In this document: positions 34,383-43,493 of the stretch, in pieces
Position numbering within the stretch: position 1 is the first letter of the stretch
Layout of the letters: each line of letters opens with the position of its first letter
From: JADKIH01 sp031367345
Lineage (GTDB): Bacteria > Bacteroidota > Bacteroidia > AKYH767-A > 2013-40CM-41-45
DNA: 64,000 nt
NCBI GenBank assembly: GCA_031367345.1
Contig: JANLPR010000117.1
Coordinates: forward strand, 12,647-76,646
Reading direction: 5' to 3'
Made by a program: the position numbers and the translations under genes
Notes under the pieces: model-generated
The model's input: only the letters and a program-made list of their open reading frames with translations
Told to the model about the DNA's origin: nothing
Database searches by the model: none

Positions 34383-34410
34383 AAGAGCAATGAGAAATCG
34401 TTGCTCTTTT
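34383..34410 (+). terminator. Rho-independent terminator
   Basis: AAGAGCAATG (34383-34392) pairs with CGTTGCTCTT (34399-34408), 10 bp with one G-U, then a T tract. It lies 20 bases after the methyltransferase stop. Confidence 0.85.
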
Positions 34411-34893
34411 TTATATGTATAAATTTTAAAATGTTATTTTCACAAAATATATTTTGAAAAACAACAACAATGAAAAGCGAGGAATAGCTATTTTATAAAT
34501 AAAATGGGCATTTATTGTATTAAAAAAATAACAGGTTTGCTTTTTTTTATTTTTTTTAGACAATTGGCCATCTAAATAGTCAATGGATTTTGGCGAATGA
34601 ATGTTGGAATCAGCTTCTGTTACGAACTGTATTTTTATTTTTTATCGTGTTTAGATAATATGTAAATGAGATTTTTTTTTGCGCGATAGAATGCTTTTTA
34701 GTCTAAAGTAAATTCTTGCCAAATGAGTTCCGGATTTTTTGGGTTGATGAAAAAAGTGATATATGTCATCTAAATTGTTTTTCTGCTTTGAGTATTGTCA
34801 TAACCAACAAGGTGAAACAGGATTACATTTAAGCAATGAATTATCGTTCTTAACAATCAGTCTAAAGATTGTAATTATTCAAATCTATTTATT
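34411..34893. other. AT-rich intergenic region before the cytochrome operon
   Basis: About 480 bases with no frame of coding character on either strand. It should contain the cytochrome operon promoter. TACATTTA near 34824 is one base off the -7 consensus, but the nearest TTG is 26 bases upstream, so the call is weak. Poly-T runs occur at 34545-34560 and 34670-34680. No clear operator was seen. Confidence 0.35.
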
Positions 34894-35331
34894 ATGAAAA
34901 ATTTAAAAAGAGAAAATGATTATTTTTTTGGAATTGTGTTTTTTTCTTTTATTATTTTTATTAGTTCGACTCTAAAAACAGTCGCAGGCGATTGGCTTGC
35001 ACCGGCTTCCTCTAGTAGTTTAATTAATCCACTTAAAAATGATGTAGGTGCAATAGCAGAAGGGAAAAAAACATACGTCCATCTTTGCGTTGTTTGTCAT
35101 GGTGATAAAGGAAGAGGCGATGGATTGGCAGGAATGGCATTAACCCCTCGTCCGGCGAATTTCACAATATCTAAAGTGCAATCGCAAATTGATGGAGCGC
35201 TATATTGGAAAATTACAAATGGAAGACCACCTATGGCTGCATATCAGCAATCGTTGTCTGAGACCCAAAGATGGCAATTGGTCAATTATATCAGAACTTT
35301 TGGAATTCTAAATAAACCTAAAAAAAAATAG
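34894..35331 (+). CDS. Class I cytochrome c, first gene of a cytochrome-barrel operon
   Basis: A 145-aa exported monohaem protein. A hydrophobic segment at ~10-29 (FFGIVFFSFIIFISS) acts as signal or anchor. The haem site is CVVCH in GKKTYVHLCVVCHGDKGRGDG, and the likely sixth ligand Met lies in GRPPMAAYQQSLSE, with the class I C-terminal helix RWQLVNYIRTFG. Members carry electrons in the periplasm. One base separates its stop from the start of the barrel gene, so they share a transcript. No oxidase or reductase catalytic subunit is adjacent. Confidence 0.9.
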   Translation: MKNLKRENDYFFGIVFFSFIIFISSTLKTVAGDWLAPASSSSLINPLKNDVGAIAEGKKTYVHLCVVCHGDKGRGDGLAGMALTPRPANFTISKVQSQIDGALYWKITNGRPPMAAYQQSLSETQRWQLVNYIRTFGILNKPKKK

Positions 35332-35332
35332 T

Positions 35333-36559
35333 ATGAAAATCTTAAAACTGAAAACGGTGAAATTGAAAAGTAGAATTTTGCCTTTGGTGTTACTTCTTTT
35401 TATTGGATTAATTAATATCACAATAGCACAGGACACTTCTTCAACACAAACGCAAAGAAACGAGTTGAAGATTTTATCGCTGCAAGGCAATACTAAAAGT
35501 CTATTAACCGGCAGTGCAAGTTTTGATTTCTCATATGATGATAAAGCAGCTGTGAAAGGTAATTTTAATAGTGTTGGATTTAGTCCAATATTTTTATGGA
35601 AATTATCTGACCGATTGTTTTTTGAAAGTGAAGTTGAAATTGCAATTGACGGGGGAGAGACGGGAGTTGATTTAGAATATGCTAAGTTTTCTTATAGGAT
35701 CAACAAGTACATGAGATTAGGAGCAGGGCGAATGTTAACTCCATTTGGTACTTACTTAGAACGGTTACACCCAACATTCATTGAGCGATTTCCAAATGCA
35801 CCACTCATGATTCATCATGAGGATGGAATGCATTCTATAGGGCCCAATGGCGCAGAGATGGGTGTTGACCTTCGCGGAGGGTTTCAATTAGGAGCAGCAA
35901 AAATGAATTATGCAATATATGTTTCTAATGGTCCAAAATTAAATGGGGATGAAGTAGGGTCTAATCCGGAAGGTACATTGGAGTATGAAAATTTTTACGA
36001 CAACAATAATAACAAAGCAATCGGTGGAAGAATTGGGTTTCTACCATTTTCAAATTCTTCTTTAGAAATTGGTTTTTCAGGCAATAGAGGAAAAGTTGGT
36101 TCAGTAAATTCTATTTATGAAAAGACAGCTGCAACTGCATTTGCTGTTGATGTGTCCTATGTTAAATCTATCAGTGAATTAAAGAGCATAATAAATATTA
36201 AAGGGCAATATAATTCTGTGAAAGTAGATGATGCAAGTTATGCGGATGCGAGCGATAGCACAGGTGTGGGAACTTATACTTTCAATAATCAAAGTAATGT
36301 ATATTATTTACAATTTGGTATTCATCCGGCATTTGTTGAAAATAATTTTTTCAAGAATCTTGAAATTCTTGGACGATACAATTCTGTTACATTGCCAAAG
36401 GAGGCATTCTGGGGCGGCGGAACTTCTACACGATATGATATTGGCCTTTGTTATTGGTTAAGTTGGAAATCAGGAATAAGATTTGCCTATGAAAATCAAA
36501 AGTCGCCGGATGGTTCAACGAGCGATATATTCCTAGTTCGATTTGCTACAGGATTTTAA
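35333..36559 (+). CDS. Outer-membrane beta-barrel (porin-like) within the cytochrome operon
   Basis: A 408-aa protein with a signal peptide (cleavage after TIAQ, ~residue 32) and a body of amphipathic strands: FNSVGFSPIFLWKLSDRLFFESEVEIAI, LEYAKFSYRINKYMRLGAGRML, IGLCYWLSWKSGIRFAYE, ending FLVRFATGF with a terminal Phe, as in barrels. It resembles porin-type barrels of Bacteroidota without a clear named family. It lies between two cytochrome genes (1-base and 20-base gaps), so it may either admit a substrate or house an electron-carrying cytochrome across the outer membrane. The latter is inference. Confidence 0.78.
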   Translation: MKILKLKTVKLKSRILPLVLLLFIGLINITIAQDTSSTQTQRNELKILSLQGNTKSLLTGSASFDFSYDDKAAVKGNFNSVGFSPIFLWKLSDRLFFESEVEIAIDGGETGVDLEYAKFSYRINKYMRLGAGRMLTPFGTYLERLHPTFIERFPNAPLMIHHEDGMHSIGPNGAEMGVDLRGGFQLGAAKMNYAIYVSNGPKLNGDEVGSNPEGTLEYENFYDNNNNKAIGGRIGFLPFSNSSLEIGFSGNRGKVGSVNSIYEKTAATAFAVDVSYVKSISELKSIINIKGQYNSVKVDDASYADASDSTGVGTYTFNNQSNVYYLQFGIHPAFVENNFFKNLEILGRYNSVTLPKEAFWGGGTSTRYDIGLCYWLSWKSGIRFAYENQKSPDGSTSDIFLVRFATGF

Positions 36560-36579
36560 TCATTCAAAAAACGGAAATT

Positions 36580-36852
36580 ATGAAAAATAAAAAAAATATT
36601 TTACTTGTTGTGGCAGCCACAATTTCAGTAATTGTAATAAATATTGGATGTTCAACTACTTCAACTTTAATAGCTGAAAAGAGTGGTGCAACACTTTGGG
36701 GCGAGAATTGTGTACGTTGCCATAATGCTCCATCACCTACAGACTATAACGATGATCAGTGGGCTATAATCGGGGAGCACATGAAAGTTAGAGCAAATAT
36801 TACGGATGATGAACAAAGCAAAATTGTTGAATTTCTAAAATCTGCAAATTAA
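36580..36852 (+). CDS. Small lipoprotein cytochrome c
   Basis: A 90-aa protein with a lipoprotein signal (lipobox INIGC, Cys ~24) and one haem site CVRCH in GENCVRCHNAPSPTDY. The QWAIIGEHMKVRANIT segment supplies a candidate Met ligand, and DEQSKIVEFLKSA is the closing helix. It is smaller than typical class I cytochromes and would be tethered to a membrane, probably the outer membrane or periplasmic face. It sits 20 bases after the barrel and 4 bases before the next cytochrome, consistent with a relay. Confidence 0.85.
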   Translation: MKNKKNILLVVAATISVIVINIGCSTTSTLIAEKSGATLWGENCVRCHNAPSPTDYNDDQWAIIGEHMKVRANITDDEQSKIVEFLKSAN

Positions 36853-36856
36853 AATT

Positions 36857-37408
36857 ATGAAACGATTGTTCTTGTTTATCGCTATTCTATTTTCAATCGA
36901 CCTTTACAGTCAGTCGGAAGGAGAAAAATTATTTAATCAAACTTGTATTGCATGTCATTCAATTGGACAAGGAAAAATAGTTGGCCCCGATTTGAAAGGA
37001 GTAGAAACTAGACACACGATGAGTTGGCTAAAATTGTTCGTTACATCATCACAATCCATGATTAAAAAAGGGGATACTTCAGCAGTAAATCTTTTTAAGC
37101 AAAACAATGGAATGATAATGCCTGATCAAAAGTTATCAGGGAAGGAAATAGAAAGTTTGATTGCCTTTATAAAGGAAAAAGGAGCAACGATTCAACCGGA
37201 AGCGAGTGCTATGGTAGTAGCCGAAAAACTGCCTTCAACAGAGCACAATGATGTAGTTGAGAAGCAAAACAAATCAAATATTCTGCAAATAATCAGTTTT
37301 GTTCCCTGGGTATCAATACTGATAATTGTCATATTATTAGCAGTTATTTATGTTTTGGCTGATGTGATACGCGCTATGAGTAAATTGGTAAAGTCTAAAC
37401 GAGAATAG
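36857..37408 (+). CDS. Membrane-anchored cytochrome c
   Basis: A 183-aa protein: signal peptide (MKRLFLFIAILFSIDLYSQ), class I haem domain (~20-115) with CIACH in NQTCIACHSIGQGKIVGPDL and a candidate Met ligand in NGMIMPDQKLS. A linker follows, then a C-terminal transmembrane helix (~150-172, FVPWVSILIIVILLAVIYV) and a basic tail. The anchor would hold it in the inner membrane facing the periplasm. As the last gene of the operon, it could hand electrons from the quinol chain to the other two cytochromes. That order is inferred. Confidence 0.88.
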   Translation: MKRLFLFIAILFSIDLYSQSEGEKLFNQTCIACHSIGQGKIVGPDLKGVETRHTMSWLKLFVTSSQSMIKKGDTSAVNLFKQNNGMIMPDQKLSGKEIESLIAFIKEKGATIQPEASAMVVAEKLPSTEHNDVVEKQNKSNILQIISFVPWVSILIIVILLAVIYVLADVIRAMSKLVKSKRE

Positions 37409-37726
37409 CCATAATTACTTGAACAAAATTGTTAAGTCGGCTTTATGAATGGAGGCGAATTGCGTCTAATGTTATGTTAGCTCATTTTATTTTTATTCTA
37501 GCTCAAGCAAACGAGCATAATTCAAATTAGGTTTTATTTTAACGATAGTTGAATAAATGTTCATTTTCTTGTATTGTATCAATTTAAATTGTAAATTGGA
37601 TATTAAAATTAATGATTAAAGTCAAAAAATAGTTGAGTGAAAAACATTAATTGGAAAATACAAAAGATACAAGGTAGTATATTGATTATAGAAATAAATT
37701 AATTAAAAATTTTAATTTTTAAGATA
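37409..37726. other. Intergenic region after the cytochrome operon
   Basis: 318 bases without a gene. A weak hairpin (AGCC ... ACTT-AACA / TGTT-AAGT ... GGCT, ~37407-37442) follows the last cytochrome stop but has few Ts, so it is only a possible terminator. The rest is AT-rich leader for the universal stress protein. Confidence 0.35.
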
Positions 37727-38629
37727 ATGGTTATGAAAAAAATAAATATCAGGAAAATTCTTGTTCCTATTGATTTTACAGAAACGGCTGATGTAGCTTT
37801 AGCTGAGGCTACATCATTAGCGCTATTATTGAAGGCAGATCTTTTGTTGTTGAACGTTGTTGAATCTACGGGTTATAATTACTCAGTATTTGCAGCAACT
37901 GAAACAATTCCGCCATCATTGAATGATCTTGAAAGTAGAATAATAGAGAAGATGGATGGAATCAAAGGGCAGATCGTAAAGAAGTTTGGATTAAAGTGCT
38001 CCACTTTTGTAATGTCCGGCCATATCCACACTGAGATTAATAGTTTTGCGAATAAGAAAAAAGTGGATTTGATCGTGATGGGAACGCATGGAGCTTCCGG
38101 TTTTAAAGAATACTTTATTGGTAGCAATTCGCAACGTGTAATAACATTGTCTGATATTCCGGTATTAACTACACAACGGAAATCCAATAAAACCGGGTTT
38201 AAAAATATATTGATTCCCTTAGACAATTCAATCCACAGTCGAGAAAAGGTGAATATTGCAATAGTGATTGCAAAATTATACAATTCAAAAATTCATTTGT
38301 TAGGATTGCCTGATTCACGTGATAAAGTTGTGGTTGCCAAATTTAAAATTAAGCTGGCATCTGTTGAAAGGTTGATGGAGTCAGATGGTCTTGAATATGA
38401 AACTAAGATTGCTTATGGTGAAAATTTGGCAGATACAGCAATCAAGTATGCAACGAAAAGTAAGTGTGATTTAATTGTGATAAATACCGGACATGAATCA
38501 AAGATTACCGGAGTCTTCATGGGAGCTTTTTCTCAGCAAATTGTAAATCATTCGTTGATTCCGGTTTTAAGCTATAAGCACACTTACGGGCAATACTCAA
38601 TAGATACTCCTGGATTTGGTATTATGTAA
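37727..38629 (+). CDS. Tandem universal stress protein (UspA x2)
   Basis: A 300-aa protein of two Usp domains (~8-150 and ~162-290). The first has the start motif KILVPIDFTETADVAL and the ATP-binding pattern G-x2-G-x9-GS in MGTHGASGFKEYFIGSNSQR. The second has NILIPLDNSIHSREKV, but its nucleotide loop is altered (NTGHESKITGVFMGAFSQQ), so only the first half likely binds ATP. Usp proteins respond to energy or oxygen stress in many bacteria. It stands between the cytochrome operon and the sensor-kinase operon. ATGs at 37727 and 37733 are both usable. Confidence 0.9.
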   Translation: MVMKKINIRKILVPIDFTETADVALAEATSLALLLKADLLLLNVVESTGYNYSVFAATETIPPSLNDLESRIIEKMDGIKGQIVKKFGLKCSTFVMSGHIHTEINSFANKKKVDLIVMGTHGASGFKEYFIGSNSQRVITLSDIPVLTTQRKSNKTGFKNILIPLDNSIHSREKVNIAIVIAKLYNSKIHLLGLPDSRDKVVVAKFKIKLASVERLMESDGLEYETKIAYGENLADTAIKYATKSKCDLIVINTGHESKITGVFMGAFSQQIVNHSLIPVLSYKHTYGQYSIDTPGFGIM

Positions 38630-39085
38630 TATTGATCATAGATTAAATTTTGTTTCATTTTAGTAGCGATTTGGTGCTTCCTACTAATGCCTCTTTGAAG
38701 TTTTCAACTGATGCATTGCTGTATATTCTAGTTATTCAATATTATCCATTTGCAATCTAGACAAGTGAATTTATTTAAATATCTTATATTCAAACACTTG
38801 AGTAAGTTTGAGCAGCCGACGTTTTATGTCAATCAAGATTTTTAACAATTCGAATTGCTAATTTAATATTCTCAATTTGAGTGATATTCCGAATTTTTTT
38901 GAGATAAAATGAATCATTATTTTTAGTATGTTTAATGAAGTAACATTCGTGTTGCTCGACTTGATATGTTCTCATATTCAAGTTGCGTTGTTTACATAAA
39001 TTCAATACAAATAAGTAAATCGGTTATCCTAGAAAAAGGACAGACTATATTCACTTATAAAAACTCTTTCTAATTTTTTACGGAA
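38630..39085. other. Intergenic region before the sensor-kinase operon
   Basis: 456 bases of AT-rich sequence with no coding frame, clear palindrome or terminator. It should hold the promoter of the four-gene signalling operon, but I see no exact TAnnTTTG with a properly spaced TTG. Confidence 0.35.
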
Positions 39086-42000
39086 ATGAAAAATAACTCT
39101 ACAGAAAAAAAAAGTCGCGAGAAGGTGAAAGTTAACGTAATTAGAAAGATATCATCTGCTGTAATTGCAGTTGAAGCAAGCGGAAGTTCAATAGCTGCAA
39201 TAAATAATTTTTTCAAACAGCTACCTCATTTAGAGGACGCATGCATACTTATCAATACTCAGTTGAATGAAAAAAGCAGGAAAGAGTTAATTGAGATCGT
39301 AAAAAAGACTACAGGAATAGAAGCAATAGGCAGTAGGTCAAGCAAAAAATATTTATCAGGTTCTGTTTCGATACTTGCAGAAAGTGGGAGGTTGAAATTA
39401 TCGGGGTCAAATTCAAAAGGTAGCAAAAAGCAACTTGTTAAAACGAATGAGGAGCTTGATTTTTTAAAGGATTGTCAAAGTAATTTTAAAAATTTTGTTG
39501 GGGTAATCTTGAAAGGAAATAAGGAGTTAGATGAAAAAAGCATTGCTCCATTTTTAAAAAGAGGATACAAGCTTATCATTCAAGATACGGTATATAAGAA
39601 AAGCATTCGTTCAAAACTAAACAAAGCTAATCAGCAAGAATTTATTTTACCCATAAATAAAATGGGCATTCGAATAAATGAATATTTAGGTGTTGAGTTA
39701 AAGGCAAAGAAGGCGAATAAAAAAGTGATTGTCAAAAATCATGGACCATTGTATGGTAATTATTCTGACATAATTGAGAACACCATCTTGCCATTTATTA
39801 TCAGTAAGCCCAATGGTGTATTGCTTGAGGTAAACAAAGCCGCTTGCGAATTATTCGGGTATTCAAAGGCGGAGCTTATCAAGAAAAAAAGAAATGAGAT
39901 TATTTTAATGAATGAGGATTTAAAGTTAAAGATGAAGGAAAGGAGTGAAAGTGGTTTTGTTAAAGGGGAGTTGATAGGGATAAGAAAGAATGGCACTCAG
40001 TTTCTGTTGGAATTTACATCTAAATTTTTTAGTGGAAGCAATGGTGAAATAAATGTATGTAATACTTTGAATGATATCTCAGAGCAAAGAAATTCTGAAT
40101 TAAATAGAAGGTTGCTTATGAGTAATACGCAGGAATCTTTTATTCTTATAGATAGAGAATTAAAAATTATTGCATATAATTCCGTCGTTGAGAAACTTTA
40201 TGAAAGTGTATTCGGATTATTTATGAAAATAGGCGCATCTATTCTGGAATATTCAATTCCCAATAGGCGGTCAGTTTTGTTGAAGAGTTGTTTAGAGAGT
40301 CTTAAGGGAAATAATAGGCAAACGGAATTTCAAATCGAGTATAAGAATGGAGAGAAGGGTTATTTTCAGATAAAGTTTAATCCGGCACGAAACGATAAAA
40401 ATGAAATAATTGGTGTTGTTTTAACAGGGACAGATATTACTGAAATTCTTAAGGCAAAAGAAGTGCTACTAGCCAATGAACGAAGATTTAAAGCGATTGT
40501 AGAAAATGGAGGAGAGGCAATAATTATATTAGATAGAAAAGCGATTCCAATTTTTATTTCTCAAGGTGTGAATTTAACTTTTGGAAATGTATTACGTCCA
40601 ATCTCAAATTGCAGTATTTATGAATTAATTTATGAAGAAGATTTAAAATTTGTCAAAGCAAAGTTCACTGAATCTTTGAGATCTCCATCAAAGCCAATTT
40701 ATAATATCAGATATCGAATCATAAACAGTGCAAATAAATTGGTTTGGATAGAAAGTACATTTACAAATTTTTGTGATGACCCTGCTGTTGGAGGAGTAGT
40801 GAATAATTTTAAGGATGTATCTGAAGCAGTAGATTTAGAGAATAAAAGAAATGAATTGGCAGAAGAATTAAAAAGAAGAAATATTTTTATTGAATCTGTT
40901 CTATACAATTTGCCTATTGGCATTGTTGTGAATAATCTGAAAAGTAAAGACGTTACCTTTGTAAATGAAAGGTTTCGTGAAATGTTCAAATTGGATAGGG
41001 CTCAGCTGAGTAATGGAGAAATCGACAAAACAAAACAGTTGAACATTGTACAGGGCCCGGCAGAAATCTTAAGAAGAATAGATTCGGTAATTGATCTTGC
41101 AGGCGATGGAATTGTAAAATGGAATGAACTGGAAGTAGGAGCAGAAGAAGGAGGACAGAAAATTGTAAATGTTAAATCAATGACTTTGCAAGAACAAGAA
41201 TTAGTTATCTCCACTATAGTTGATGTTACAAAAGAATCGCAACAAGCGGCAGAAATTTATTTGGCAAAAACAAATTATGAAACGCTAATTAATGGAACAA
41301 GTGATTTAATTTGGTCGATTGATTCATCAATGAGAATCATTACAGCTAACCGTGCGTATATTGATTCCATCTGTAATTTGGTTAATCGTGTACCTAATGA
41401 AGGCGACTCTGTGTTATTGCCTGAGTTTGGGGTTGAGCTTCTGGAGAAATGGAGAGGATATTATTCTCGAGCACTAAGTGGCGAGTCATATTCTATCAAT
41501 GAACAATATTATGATCCAACATCTAAAAGAATGAGTTATGGGAAGATAGCTTTCAATCCTATCTTCAATTCTGATGGCACAATATTCGGAGTTGCTTGCT
41601 TTTCGAAGGATGTTACTGAAGATACTTTAAATTTAAAGGAACTAGAAAAGGTAAAGACGGATTTAGTTAACATTATGAATTCTTCCATTGATTTGATTTG
41701 TACAATTGATAGTGACATGAATTTTGTGAATGTAAGTGCCTCGATGGAAGCAATGCTAGGATCAAGTATAGATATGTTAATTGGAAAAAATATTTTAAAT
41801 TTTATACATGAGAATGATCATCTAAAAACGATTAAGGTTGCTGAGGAAATTGTCAAAAGTTTGGATATAACTAATTTTGAAAATTTAGTACTAAATAGTG
41901 AAGGAGTTGCTGTGCCTGTAGTTTGGTCAGCTAGGTTGGACTATGTTGATCACCTTGTATATTGTATAGGAAGAGATGTAAAGGAAGTTAAGTTAAAAGA

Positions 42001-43489
42001 GATTGCTTTGATTGAGTCTGAGAATAAATACAAAAAACTTTTTGAAAATAATCCTTGTCCAATGTTTATCTGGGATTTCGATACATTACAAATATTGGAT
42101 ACAAATGAAGAGGCGCTTCAGAAATATGGTTATACTAGACAGCAGTTTCTTTCACTTTCAATACGAGAATTGCGTCCAAGAGAAGATGTTCTAATGATTG
42201 AAGCAATTACAAAATCAAAGGAGATTTATATTTCTACCAATAAGAAAGTTTGGCGGCATATTAAAAAGAATGGTGAAATAATGTTTCTGGATATTAGTTC
42301 ACATTTAATTGAAGACAACGAACGGACTTATGCGCTAGCCCTTTTAAACGATGTTACTGAAAAAATAAAAACAGAGGTACAATTAAAATTGATGGAATCT
42401 GTAGTTGTAAATACATCTGATTCTGTTGTGATTACTGAAGCAGATCCGTTTGATGAAAATGGACATAGAATTATATATGTAAATGAAGCCTTCACAAAAA
42501 TGACCGGTTATAGTGACCAGGAAGTGATTGGAAAAACACCAAAATTATTACAAGGTGCAAAGTCTGATAAAGTTGCTTTATCGAAATTGAGTAAAGCATT
42601 GAAGAGATGGGAACGATGCGAAATTACATTGATCAATTATAAAAAAAATGGTGATGAATTTTGGATTGAGTTATCTGTAAGTCCTGTTGCTGATGAAAAA
42701 GGGTGGTATACACACTGGATAGCCATTGAGCGAGATGTTACAGAACGGAAGATGGCTGAATTAAGATTAGAAAAATTGAATGAACAATTGCATAAGCATT
42801 CACATGAATTAGCTATCTCAAATCAAGAGTTGGAACAATTTGCTTACATAGCTTCTCATGATTTGCAAGAGCCGTTGAGGATGGTTAGTAGTTTTCTAAC
42901 TCAACTGGAAAACAAGTACAAAGAATTGTTGGATGCTAAGGGAAGAAAATATATTCATTTTGCAGTGGATGGCGCATCAAGGATGCGTCAAATTATTTTA
43001 GACCTACTTGAATATTCAAAAGTTGGAAGAGGGGTGGAAGAGCTGGAGATTGTAAATTTAAATCAAGTAATTGACGATGTGAAATTTCTTTTCAGAGAGC
43101 AAATTGAAGAAAAGAATGGACAGATTGATGTTGATAATTTGCCGGAGTTAACGACTCGGCGTTCTGCTGTCCAGCAAATATTTCAAAATTTAATTGGTAA
43201 TGCACTTAAATATAGCAAAGGTGATGTTGCTCCTCATGTTCATGTTTCAGTTATTAGTTTACCAAACGTTTGGAGATTCAAAATTAGTGATAATGGCATC
43301 GGGATTAATAAGGAGTATTTTGAAAAAATATTCGTAATTTTTCAGCGGTTACATAATAAGAATGAATATTCAGGAACAGGTGTTGGATTAGCTGTCGCGA
43401 AAAAAGTAGTTGAACAAATAGGGGGTTCTATTTGGATTGAATCTGAAGAGGGAGTAGGAAGTACGTTTTATTTTACCATTCCAAAATAA
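39086..43489 (+). CDS. Eight-PAS sensor histidine kinase with a vestigial CheB-like N-terminus
   Basis: A 1467-aa soluble kinase. Residues ~20-205 follow a CheB methylesterase fold: VIAVEASGSSIAAINNFFKQLP aligns with IGASAGGLEAL, with the nucleophile kept as Ser32. The catalytic His is replaced by Gln59 (INTQL for QHL) and the Asp by Leu148 (LKGNKELD for LSGMGxDG), so it is very likely inactive. Eight PAS domains follow (~226-340, 345-460, 468-590, 605-725, 732-850, 855-970, 980-1097, 1103-1225). Then come HisKA with His1258 in ASHDLQEPLRM and HATPase_c (~1355-1467, DNGIGI, GTGVGLAV). No membrane segment, so it senses an intracellular cue. Its HisKA resembles the Cph1 type, whose partner is a stand-alone receiver, and one lies two genes downstream. 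Confidence 0.88.
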   Translation: MKNNSTEKKSREKVKVNVIRKISSAVIAVEASGSSIAAINNFFKQLPHLEDACILINTQLNEKSRKELIEIVKKTTGIEAIGSRSSKKYLSGSVSILAESGRLKLSGSNSKGSKKQLVKTNEELDFLKDCQSNFKNFVGVILKGNKELDEKSIAPFLKRGYKLIIQDTVYKKSIRSKLNKANQQEFILPINKMGIRINEYLGVELKAKKANKKVIVKNHGPLYGNYSDIIENTILPFIISKPNGVLLEVNKAACELFGYSKAELIKKKRNEIILMNEDLKLKMKERSESGFVKGELIGIRKNGTQFLLEFTSKFFSGSNGEINVCNTLNDISEQRNSELNRRLLMSNTQESFILIDRELKIIAYNSVVEKLYESVFGLFMKIGASILEYSIPNRRSVLLKSCLESLKGNNRQTEFQIEYKNGEKGYFQIKFNPARNDKNEIIGVVLTGTDITEILKAKEVLLANERRFKAIVENGGEAIIILDRKAIPIFISQGVNLTFGNVLRPISNCSIYELIYEEDLKFVKAKFTESLRSPSKPIYNIRYRIINSANKLVWIESTFTNFCDDPAVGGVVNNFKDVSEAVDLENKRNELAEELKRRNIFIESVLYNLPIGIVVNNLKSKDVTFVNERFREMFKLDRAQLSNGEIDKTKQLNIVQGPAEILRRIDSVIDLAGDGIVKWNELEVGAEEGGQKIVNVKSMTLQEQELVISTIVDVTKESQQAAEIYLAKTNYETLINGTSDLIWSIDSSMRIITANRAYIDSICNLVNRVPNEGDSVLLPEFGVELLEKWRGYYSRALSGESYSINEQYYDPTSKRMSYGKIAFNPIFNSDGTIFGVACFSKDVTEDTLNLKELEKVKTDLVNIMNSSIDLICTIDSDMNFVNVSASMEAMLGSSIDMLIGKNILNFIHENDHLKTIKVAEEIVKSLDITNFENLVLNSEGVAVPVVWSARLDYVDHLVYCIGRDVKEVKLKEIALIESENKYKKLFENNPCPMFIWDFDTLQILDTNEEALQKYGYTRQQFLSLSIRELRPREDVLMIEAITKSKEIYISTNKKVWRHIKKNGEIMFLDISSHLIEDNERTYALALLNDVTEKIKTEVQLKLMESVVVNTSDSVVITEADPFDENGHRIIYVNEAFTKMTGYSDQEVIGKTPKLLQGAKSDKVALSKLSKALKRWERCEITLINYKKNGDEFWIELSVSPVADEKGWYTHWIAIERDVTERKMAELRLEKLNEQLHKHSHELAISNQELEQFAYIASHDLQEPLRMVSSFLTQLENKYKELLDAKGRKYIHFAVDGASRMRQIILDLLEYSKVGRGVEELEIVNLNQVIDDVKFLFREQIEEKNGQIDVDNLPELTTRRSAVQQIFQNLIGNALKYSKGDVAPHVHVSVISLPNVWRFKISDNGIGINKEYFEKIFVIFQRLHNKNEYSGTGVGLAVAKKVVEQIGGSIWIESEEGVGSTFYFTIPK

Positions 43490-43493
43490 TATT

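Noticed and set aside
34894..37408. Cytochrome operon as part of a nitrous-oxide reductase or cytochrome oxidase cluster
   Set aside because: No NosZ, oxidase subunit, copper-site protein or maturation gene is present on either side within the window.
42394..42760. Last PAS domain of the large kinase as a LOV photoreceptor (GKTPKLLQGAKSD resembles the NCRFLQG motif)
   Set aside because: The flavin-binding Cys is replaced by Pro, so it is an ordinary PAS domain of that branch.
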